Positions 49,901-61,500 of a stretch of 64,000 nt of DNA are shown one piece after another. Position 1 is the stretch's first letter; each line of letters begins with the position of its first letter. Made by a program: the position numbers and the translations under genes. The notes beneath the pieces were generated by a model. That model was not told the origin of the DNA. It made no database searches and was given only the letters and a program-made list of their open reading frames with translations. Location of the stretch: contig NW_023998455.1 of assembly GCF_014805625.2 (NCBI RefSeq), forward strand, positions 7,093,834 to 7,157,833, given 5' to 3'. Source of the stretch: Glossina fuscipes (taxonomy: Eukaryota; Arthropoda; Insecta; Diptera; Glossinidae).

Positions 49901-52900
49901 CAAGGCGGATATTGCAACTTATCGCGAATCCCGTGTAACAATATTTTAAATAGCTCTCCTTAAACATGATTTAAACCGCCTTTTCATCAAGTCAAGCAAA
50001 GATTAAGGAGAGATGAAAAAGTGGACAAATACGCACGAAGGCCAGGACTTGTTGGGACGTGAAGCATACATTGAGCTAAGCAATGAGCAATGAGTTGCTA
50101 GATGTGCAAAAGAAAGAACAGCCTAAATTTAACTGTACCTTTAATTTTTTGCTTTCTTTCTGTTTTGATTCGTCTCTTTCAAAATTGTCATCCCATATGG
50201 GAATTAAGCATGTCTACGCTACGTAAGTGGAACAGTTGCCGCAATAATCTTTGTCAACGATAAATCCAATTAATTCATGACAAGAGTGCTTAAGCAAATC
50301 AACTAATATCCTAAACAGCACACGATGAATGATGAAAAAAGAAATGTAAAAAAGGCAAAAGAAAAAAAGAAAAAAATAAGAAAGAAAATTAAGAAAATAT
50401 ACAGACAGCACTAAAGAATGTAAAATGATTTTTAGATAATTGTTTTAGGGCAAAAAAACTTTAAAAATCTTCAATTGTATCAGAACAGTGATACTTTAAC
50501 AAGCATCAAGAGATAACGTGAGATTTATAAAGATTTATTATAGAGATTGTGAATAAAAAGCAAAAAAAAAAAAATTCGTGAATTAATTAAATAGAAACAA
50601 CAAACTATGACAGATGTTAAGCCAGTTACAAAGCCAATGTATTTCTAATATTTATTACGCGTCGACTTTAAAACAAAAAAGGCGGTATTTTTTCATATTT
50701 TTCACAAGAAACATCTTTAAGAAAAATGGCCGAACTACGACGCAGTCTAAGTCGCTTATCAATGCTTGTATTCGCCGCTACTCATTCCAGTCAGCAAAGT
50801 TGGCGTGAAGAATTACTAAGGTAGTATAATTATTTGGATTTCTGTTATTCTCTTTTTTTTTTTTTTCTTGCTTCATTTCTTTTTATTCAATTTCTTGTTG
50901 CGCAATACGAATTAAAATTTCTCATTTAAGACAACTCGTTGCCCGTAAGACAAAGAGATTTTACAATCGAATGCGAATAACGTTAGGGTTTAGTTGATGC
51001 GGTATTTAAATGAAGAAAGACTAATTAGATAATGGCTTTATGGCAATTATTGTATTGGAAAACATTTCAAGAAAAAAAAAAGAAGCAAAACATTATTAAG
51101 TTCTTTTATTAAGGGCAACTTCTGAAGGATTGGTAACGATTAATAAGAGCAAGAAGTTGCAATAATAAGGGAAAACAATAAAAGTGTGAAGAGAAATAGA
51201 TCATAATACAACCCATATTTTCTTTTAGAGTGAACCAACTACACAGATTTATTAAGCTTCAATGCCTTTACAAGTAAAATTTATCCCATACGCTATAGAA
51301 TACTATTATGAGATATTTTTAATTGCGGATTCATGCGTATATTTATCGCAAAGCAAATATATCAACAGTTTGCTTCGATGCATTTATTCTTGATGAGATT
51401 TAGTAGAGGTTGGGGATAACGTTTCTTATTCTGAGTTGGTCCACGGTTAGCGGAACCTCAATAGCGTCTTCGAAATCTTGTTGCGGTTATCATTCTCTAT
51501 CTTAACTAGTTAACTGTATATGACGTCATGATCTATCCATCCGTCTTTGTTGTCAGCGTTTTAAAAAATATTTTTCTCATTTGTCAAGACGGTCCATTAC
51601 AACCTAATTTCATCATATTACATATCGGCTCTGTTCGACGAGTATACGAGAATGTCGCTAAAGAGGTCGACATAGTTCACCGCTTAACTATTGCACTTGC
51701 TCTTATTATTTCGCTTTCTTTGGCTTGAGCGGTTCTTAGGCGCGCTTGTAGTTAGAAACAAAGGTAGCAATTAAAAATATACCTTTTAGTTAAGTCGGCA
51801 TAATCTCATCTCATTAAACTCATTGCGTACGCATGTGTGTAGAGATTCTTTTTTGTTATGCAAAGATGATTAATATCCTTAATAAATATATTGTAGATAT
51901 AAATGTAATAAGTGTATGTATAAAAGGAAAAGCGTAGATAGTTCGGTGTAGAGTACTTTTTAGACAATCGTGACCACCAACGACCCATTTGTGTTTGTAT
52001 AACAAAGAAAAGACCGGCAACTTCAAGCAAATGAAAAGTTGATGATATTTTTCTAACTTGCACACTTGAAACACCAAATTAGCCAAAGGTTGCGGAAGTT
52101 GTCTGACATTACCTTTTATATTTGCACGATTTTATTTGTAAGCACGTCCTCGTATCATTTTGCACGTTGTGCATTTCAAAGAAGTTCCATCTAATGTTTT
52201 TGTTAATTTTCCCGAATTATATTATTTGGCTTGCTTAAGCGTTACCTCTTTGCTTTGACATGAGCGATTCAATTAAAATCATGAGCAAAAACTTTATTCT
52301 TTTTTATAAAGACGTACATGTACGTCATGTCAAGCATGTCAAGCAAGTTTAACCCTAATCCAACCGACGGTTTCTATAACGAGTCCCTCAGGCATTTATA
52401 AAAATCAGCGAAAAAACGGACATCGGTTTTCTTCGCAATTTCATTCAAGTTCAAATTTAAAAATCCATAGTGATCGTATTGGGGTTAAATGTAATAATAA
52501 ATATATTTAACACTTATTTGAATTTGAATTAGAGAAAAAACCACATGTGAAAAGTATATTCCCGTGAGGATCCATTTTTAAGTCAATTCAAGACTTAAAG
52601 GCTGCTCATATTTTTTTAAATGAATGTATGTACGGAGCAATAAGACGATCCAGATCAGTATTATATTACCCCCGGGCCTATCCTACGGAATTTAAGATCA
52701 ACATCTCTTAAAGCCCATAAGTTGTAATGTTTTCAATTGAATTTCTGCATGCTTCTCAAAAAACATTTCCACTAAATTTTAGACAAATTTAGGCAAATAT
52801 GACTTGCAACTAGGATGTGGTTGTAGGTGAATCACACTTCGCAATTAAGAATAAACATATTTCATTTTTATCTCAAGTTTGGCGAATGTGAATATTCTAC

Positions 52901-55482
52901 TAAAACAAAGCAGAAGATAAGCAGACAGATAAACAAAATTGCTTCAGTACTACGAACCCTATGGTAATTTGCAAACTACCCACAGAGCGCAATGCCGGCA
53001 AATCTTTTTTTAAGAAAAAAGCCGACAACTTGAGATGGTAGCAATCTTCGTATTTTAATCCCAGGGTTTATTTCTTTCGTGTAAATAAATTAAAGCAACA
53101 GTGATAATAATTACAACAGCAATAAAATAAAAATATGTTAAAATTTCACTTTTTATACCCCACTACACTATTGCGCCACAATGGTGTATCAAACTTGTGC
53201 AGACGTAAACAGCACAGGGAAGCACTTTAGATTGATCCATCTTTTATTATACCGATCGTTAGAGAACCGATCTAAGCTTATCTGTCCGTCTGTCCGTCTG
53301 TCCGCCTGTCCGCCTTCCCATCTGTCCATATTGTATTCTCACGACGAGGTCGAAATGTTTAAAATAATTTTATGAAATTTGTTACACATTTTGCCAGAAG
53401 AATTAACGCTAGCGAAAATCTTTCGGACCGGATCACTTTTTCGATCATTTCCCTTAGAACATCTTATTATGGAAAGTGTGTCATATGAATAATTGTACTA
53501 AGCAAAGTTGTTTTCCGTAGCTGCTAACATAAAGATTAAGTCCATTTTTCAGTGGTAGCTATAAAAGCATTATCTTAGTGCATTCACTTCTAAACATCAG
53601 GAATAAGAAAATCATCTTGCAAGATATTTAGGAAAAAAAAACAAATGTGGAATAGAAAAATAATAGACATATGATGTATGTATTTATCCACTTAATAGTA
53701 ATAACTAACGTACTATCGACATGCATTCGGGATGTCAGCAAAGGGTAAGAATTCCCGAACGCTTGGTACGTGTGCCTTGAACAACAAATATCTTTTTAGT
53801 GAGAATGTAAGTTTTGGTATTTCTCACACTTGATTTTAGCAGACGACCAGTAAGTAATTGGCGCCACATTGCGCCAGTTCTTCGATTCATTAAAAACTTC
53901 CCAAATTTGCAGAGTCCAAGTCGCCGTATGCTTGCAAGCTTAACATCAAACTTTTTTTGCAAAGTTCGGCAAAGTTGTTATCTGATAGTATCGTAATCTG
54001 TCAGAGTTATCGTACAGAACATGAAAGTATCTACCTTCACTGACTGATAAAGAGGAGCATATCATTGTGATTTGGCTTCGATTAATTACTGATAATTACT
54101 GCTTGCGGACAAAAAAAAAAAAAAAACCAAAAACATCTGCTTATCACAATCGCTGGGAAATTAAGAACACATGTATAGAAAATAACAGAAAACTAAATAC
54201 GCCTTTCATAATATGTGAGATAATCAGCAAAGTGAGAGTATGATGAACTGAAATGTGTATGCTAAGCACTTTAAAACATAAACAAACAAACAAAAAAAAA
54301 AAGAAGAAAAAACTAAAAAAATTAATTCAAAGTCATGCCTACTATAAGTGAGTTGAAAGACCAAGAAATGAACAAAACTACTCTAAAGTAAATAATAATT
54401 TTTGTTTATTTTCGTTGAAGAGAGCGAGGAGAGCATAAAAATCAAGAAAAAAAAAAAAAAATTACGTTCGCCTTACTCAACGTTAACTCATGTCTTAAGA
54501 AAAGTGCCTGAACGTGGTAATGGTTCTGATGCTTGGAATAGTGTTTCCAGATAAAATTTGGGTTTTATTTGCGCATTTGGAATGCATAGCTAGACGACTG
54601 TGCAGCTAAATGCCTGATGAGGTTGATTGCTTGATGTTACAAATCTTTGCTCGAATATAACATACCCTCTACGATGGACATTAAATTTACGCCGATAAGA
54701 AACGCGAGCTCTCTGTAAATGCTTTCATTTCCTTTATGGTATTTTTTTGCTCTTGTTTTCATTGCACAAATTATGCACAAAGGGAGAAATTACGAAAGCA
54801 AAAAAGAAATACAAGAAGAAGAAGAAGAAGAGGAAGAAAAAAAACGAAGAGTAAACTAAAACAAAAAAAAACAAAAAAAAAAAAACATCGGCAAACCAAA
54901 GAACACCAATTAAGCTTAACTCTGAATAGAAACAGTTGTCAATACCAAGTTAAGCCAAGAATACCGGAATAGTTGAGTGCATTGCGGACAACGTTCAAAT
55001 CTAATTTAATTACTAATTAGAGCACACACTCTAATAGCGGTTTAATGTGCTTAAAATATATTAATAGAATATTTTCGTAGAATGTTAAAAACTTTAAAAC
55101 ATCGTAAAAAGAAATCCATTAAAAATATTATTCAAAAAAAAGAAAAAAAAAACTTAAGAAATTCGTTTAAACACTTTATGTGTTTTTTTTTTTTCTCTCG
55201 TTTTGCGTTATTTAATGAAAGCTGTGACACGAACATAAACGCCTGAATGCCTTTTATTGAAGAACAATAAGTGTTTTTTTTTTTAATTTTTATTGTTTTT
55301 TATTACTTTTTATTTTTTACATTTCCCGCTGCTATCATGCTGCTTATAATCGGTTTGGTTTTATTGTTGTTTCTCAAATTTTTTATTTCACAAATTTTAT
55401 ATATATTTTGGTAAATTTTTTTTCGTGTCTTTCTTATCTTGATTTAAATTTATGATAAATTGCATTAAGCACAGACTTGAGT

Positions 55483-55516
<34 letters not shown>

Positions 55517-58500
55517 CATCTTGGATTCTAATCCCTAGTCATTTACTTGGACTGCTTTAGCTTATTTGGATCGTAATTAATTTATGTTTTGCATGATTGC
55601 GAGTTAAAATGTATGCATGTATGCATGTCTGTTTAGATCCGGACGGGCAATACATAGTAGCAATCCGGATTATTTCATCATTTATACTTTAACAGCTAGT
55701 GTACGATATGTGCATGAACTCATAACAAACAGTTAGCCTGCGCTTGCTAAGTACTTAATAGGAGAAGTTAACACATGTACAAACACTCGTAATATTTGCA
55801 TATATGTTAAACAGATCTTAATCTCAAAATGCTGTCTTTCATAAAGTCTGTGTTGTATACATCACCTCTCAACTCCCTCTCCCATTATCCCTACACTCGC
55901 ACTCTCTTTTCTTTTTAAATCATGGTTAATTGGTAGCCTTTGGAATATTATTACGCAGATTTGCTTTTCACTTATTTCTCGCTTGATTGTTATTTCACAG
56001 AGCAATTCATACGCTTTGCGTAACCGTAACTTTTGCATTCAAAGAATTATGTGTATCGACTAAGACTCAAGGATATGAGGATGCTCAAGGTTCTCTTAAG
56101 TCATTAAGTAATTCGAACGTTACCCGAGGATAATTCGCATTTTGCTTACTGTATTTATTTAGTTTTAGTCCGTTTGTTTCCATTACGTATATGTAGACGT
56201 GATAGGAGAATTTTTTTTTTTTTTTTTTTTGACTGATCTTTAAAGGGAATTTTTTTCTTATTTTTACTATTATAACTCTTTTTTTTTTATGATTCAATCA
56301 TCTCTGCTGGGGTTGAATAAAGAAAGGAAAGAAAGTTTCCTTAATATATATTTCAAGTGCTTTGTCAATCTTGATAGCCAACGGTATCTTAAATTTGAGT
56401 GAACGCGTGCAAGAACCGAGGATCACCCCGAGCGATTTAGAATCACATTCTTAATCTAAACTTTTCTATTCATACGACCGCCTTGTGTTCCGCAATTTTT
56501 AAGATATTTTGATTAAATATGGTGCACTTTGACGTGTCTTAAGTCAAGGACGAACACTATAGAAAATGGCCCGTATCCGACCACTTTGAAAAGTCGTTAT
56601 ATAAACAATTGCGGGTTAACGTGGGATATTTCATTGTGGACAACGGTTCGTTGCGGACGAATGCAACACCCAAAACCACACTCGTAATCTAACTTGTCTG
56701 TCCGTACGCCCATCTTAGAAATTTGGTACTTTGCCGTATTTTGGACTAAGGACTAAACGCTATTGCAAATGGCTCACATCAGACCACTTTCAAAAGTCAT
56801 TTTATGAATAACTGTAGGTTGGTGTAGGGCGTTTTATGGTTAGCCGCGGCACCCTTTAGTCTTTTCACTTGTTTTATTCCAAATATTTGATTTGATGTTA
56901 GGTAAATTATTTTTCTTGCACACTTTCCGCCGCTAAAGTAAAAAATATCTTTAAATTTGTGATTTGTTTTTGCAAACCCAATGAAAAGTCATTTGAAGCG
57001 TTTCCGTCGTCATTTCATTGCTCTTTTTCAATTAGTAGGGCGGCTTTTGAGTCTAAGTTTTAAACTGAAACACGTTTAAATTACTTGAAGAACTGAGACC
57101 GTTCAAGCAAATTTTTATACCCTCTTATCTTTAACTTGCGAAATATAATAAGCGGAGACTAAAAGTTCGACATAAATTCTTATCAAGGTTTGCTTCGATT
57201 AATACAACCTAAGACGCAACACTAAGTTCATTAAGCTTGTAAGCATTGAAAATCCTTCCAAAGAAGAAGTGCTACTTCTTTTATAAAAGATTTGCCCTAA
57301 CCTCCAATTCGATTTTCAAAAAATACTGGACTTTTCACTTTTCTCCTTTGTTAGCAAAAGGTTAAAAATATTCCATTTGTGAAGCATCTTTTTTGTACAA
57401 TATAAAACGTTTTCTTGCAAAGTGTTGTAGATCTACTTTACGCTACTGGTTTGTATATGGATAATATTTGACGAATATCGGCTTAAGTAATATGACCATT
57501 TAATGTTTCTTAAAGCAGTTTGTTTAAGCCGATAAGAGAATCATTTTTAATGCATTAGTTAAAAGAAATTTATAGTTTTGATGGCCTGAAATGGACTTGC
57601 ACCACTTTCGAAGTTAACAACTTATGAAAATCAAACATTAATGAAATATTAAATATGGGATTTCAATTAAATCAAACCAAAGTTTTTATGAAACGTTTAC
57701 TAAATAGGTTAAGAAAGCAAAATAAGAAGAATTTATGTGAATATCTCTGCAGGTAATGCCATATAAATTACTTTAACCACAACTTCATATTAATATTTGA
57801 AATTTTTTCATTTCGTTCATTATGTGAAAGTTTTTGAGAGTATGGGAGAGATGCGTAGAAGGAAAGTGATGAAGATGATAAGGGATAATAGATCCATCTT
57901 ATGTAACATAATTTTTGACACTTGTAAAGTAATTTTGTTTGGAGGTCCGCCAATTACGTAACAAAGCCATGAAAATTTTCTAGGTTTTTTTTTGGAATCT
58001 GTTTACGGATGAAAAGCTCATAGCACATTGCGTTCATTGTTCCCATTAAGTACCATTTGATAAAAATGAACTTACACCACTTTGAAAGAAATTTTCACTA
58101 TGCAGAGATTGGGTGGACGCTGTGACTCACAGTTGAAGACTGAGTAGCAAAATTGCTTGCTTGAACCTCGATTGGGATCATAGCAAAGAAAATTGTGGAT
58201 TCTATAAGCCACACAACCATCATCGTCGTAAAGCTTAATTGAAGAGAGTAAGGGAAGGAGGAGGGTAACGGAAGACAAAGAGCAGATGCTACGGATTGAA
58301 AATTCGCTATAGCATTACTTGTTGCAGCTTATTTGTTAATTGCTTTGTTTCATCTTTTTCTAATATTCAAAATCAATTCCATTGTTTGCAATTGAAGAAA
58401 AGTTTTTCCTAATAAATTACACGTGATATCTCAACGAGTCGCAATTATATTCTAATTAGTGATTATTTATTATAATGAATTATAATTTTATTCATTTGCA

Positions 58501-61500
58501 TTTTACATAACCGCCTACAATTGACGCTGGAGTTCTTTTTGAACCATTGTCCCTTTGTTTCGTTTCCCATAATTTAATAGAGTTGCGTTGTAGAGTAATA
58601 ATTTAAACAGCTTTCAACTTATTATCATAAACAAACACACCTTTGTTTGTCTTTCACGCTTAAACTGTTGCCACGAATATAAGCGAAGGGAGCGATAGAG
58701 AGAGAAATAAATTTAATAATATAAATTATACGTAAAGAATGAATAATGGATTTGTTTTTAATTACAGCACGTTTCCAGCGTTATATAATTGATGAGAAAC
58801 CATAACATTATTCTAAATGAAAACTTATATAAAATGAACAATAAATTTAGAAGAATTCAGAAAACACTTAAAGACTTGAAACATATCGCGCGTAATCAAA
58901 CAAAGAACATTTACATTTAATAAATATTTATTAAATTTTCTTTTCTCTTTAATTTCTTAATCAATTCAATTTGTAATCATTTCAGTGAATTTAATTATGT
59001 TGAACGTTATTGCAAAAAAAAAAAAAAAAAAAAAAAAAAAAGAAGTAAGCTCATTATAGATGGGCAAGGTCGACCATTAGATACCCTGTACAACTTCGCC
59101 TAGTACAAAAGAGTGAATAACTCTTTTCGATAGCAAAACACCAAAAATTGCACATTATTTACCTGCAAAGGCATACTTTTTCTCAAATGTCTGCAGATTG
59201 GAGGATGCCCGAAGCATTCCCGAAGCATTCCCGAAGCATTCCCTACTTTGTAAAAATCATAAAAATTCATACAAGTTCTTCGCTAGAAAGGCTTGCTTTT
59301 CACGGTAACCCCTATTTATGCTGGGGTCTAGGAAATCGACCTATCTGGTCCAATTTCCTTACTGTTGATTTTTTTGCTGAATTGCTATATTAAACCTTTG
59401 TGTGAATGACTTACTGTCCATGAGAAATCTTATATAGGACGGGATCCATGAAATAGACCCCTGTGCATTAAATGTGGTCCACTTAATTTTTATGTCAAAT
59501 TACTATCATCTACAAATTTTCATCCTGAGTATTCTTATATGCTGTGGTTTCCAAAAAAATAGACCAACATGGTCCAAATGCAGTAACATTGACTTCTTCA
59601 TCAATTCACTCTTACGAACTAATTTTCACTTCAGATAAAATACCGATAATTATACCTTTTTAACATACAAAAATTCACATTTCGAAACAACTGTTATACG
59701 AGGGCGGGTTCAAAAAATCGCTCCAGGCGAATCAAGGCTTTCATACTAATTTGTAATGTCAAAGTGCTATTACTCAACAGGCTGTTTCATAAAGTTTTGA
59801 ACATTTGTGGGCGAAAAAGTGGACTAATCGGGACCATTTTCAATAGCGTTGTCCTTGTGCCACAATTGCGACCTTTAGGTTAAACACAAATTACCCAAAG
59901 TGCTTAGATCAATTCAAAAATGATTCTGACTCGATTGGTGTAACAAAAGGCGGATCGGTCTTAAGCCCCTCCCGTTGTTATGTACGTCCGCACAAACTTA
60001 ATACACTCATTCGCACAAGTGGTGTAGGGTATAAAAATGAAGCGTTTAAATCCGTAGAAGAAATTCCTGCTGAATTGAATTATTATCGTAAATATATTGT
60101 TCATCAATCTATTAATTCTTATAGCATTTCTTTACAACTGTGACAGGGTAGTCGTAGCAGACAGTATTGTTCCTAGACAGCTATATTAAATTTTAATCTC
60201 TTTTTTGTGTGTATGTATTTTAATGACGTATGTTGTGGAAAATTTTACAATGTTTTTCCATTTGTCTGTTTGTTGTCTTGCAGGTATCGCCAGACACGAT
60301 TCAGTTCGCGACGTGTAAGAAAACGTGTAATATTCAAGCATGGTGATTGCAACGTGGTGCAAGGAAACGTAGCGAAAAGACGGCGTAGATATCTGCAGGT
60401 GAGTGCTGATGGAAAAACTCAACTCAATTTCGTCAACTTCATGCTCAATACTACAACCAGCGAACACAAATTAGAAAAGTGAAATGAGAAGATAGTCCAA
60501 GACTAGGTTTTAGGTTAGATATTGCAGCAGCTAACAAGTGTGTTCTCTTTAAATACAATGTTCACTTCGGATATTTATCCAAAGTGATTGCTATTTGGTG
60601 ATGAAGGGGCTCCTTTCAATACTTGATTTTATTTTTACTTGTGCAATAGCTTTCCGAACGTAGACAAGAGGAATAAGCTCTAATTTCCCCTGAGGTAAAT
60701 GTAAGTGCAATTAGCAGAAGAGGTTAGTTATAAGCGATTTAACAAAACTCATTCTTCTCTCTTGTTTGTGGCTGATTTGTACGCATAGGCTTTCCTTGAG
60801 TAAAATGCACCTGATCTTGACTAGAACTTATTGTACTTACGTTTACGAAGCCGTTCCAGCAATAAGGGCGAAAAATGATCGCAATCGACTTTGCATTGCA
60901 AGCTCGTGTTTATTAACAAAAAATTTTGTGGCTATTAGTATTCAAGAATCGCCTCAAAGTGGGGCTAACGCAATATTCTTAGTTGTTTTCTAATTGATTT
61001 ATTTCTTCTTAAATGCCTTTCATCTGCTTTTGATTGAAATTTCAAGCGAATTGAATAATCAACTGCTATAACTTTTGTTTTTTCTATTTTAAAAATATTT
61101 TCTTATTGAAATTTACACGTCTTGATGACTATTCCGTATATCAACTGTGTTCGCATACACATATCCACACGTATACACACAAAGGTGTGTGAATCTGGTT
61201 AGAAGCAGTTCAAACTAACTCAAATTGGCTAAAATGTTTTGTGAGCGGATTGGATTTTTCCATTTTATTTTTATGTATATATACACATGTGTAGAGATGT
61301 TTCGGTATATGGATACTATTCCGCGTGCCCGATATAAGTGTACTAAGATTATATAATTTTCTTCTGCTACAAAATAAGTTACGGGGTAAGCGTTTTATAC
61401 ACTTTTCTAAGCCTGAAGATGGCCTGCGAAGTATTTCACGGTGTGTGTGCGAGCGTTTAAATTTAAAATATTCAAGACGTTGTGAATTCCAAGCTTGACA

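Larger units (their letters stand above)
37991..60283 (+). other. Irk intron 1 (22.3 kb)
   Basis: The boundaries are gtaagt and ttgcag. The intron contains three candidate alternative first exons, two mariner-type transposase relics, a short inverted-repeat element, a SINE-like copy, several family A repeats, a 10-bp tandem repeat and many homopolymer runs. A (CT) run at 38103-38124 and T-rich tracts near 38350 follow the donor. I see no nested gene on either strand. Confidence 0.8.

Noticed and set aside
50614..50808. 64-codon open frame overlapping the candidate exon at 50726
   Set aside because: It is in another frame, AT-driven, and reads through the A-rich leader. The 50726 frame is more coding-like.
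54736..54972. Lys/Arg-rich open frame
   Set aside because: It is produced by (GAA)n and poly(A) simple sequence.
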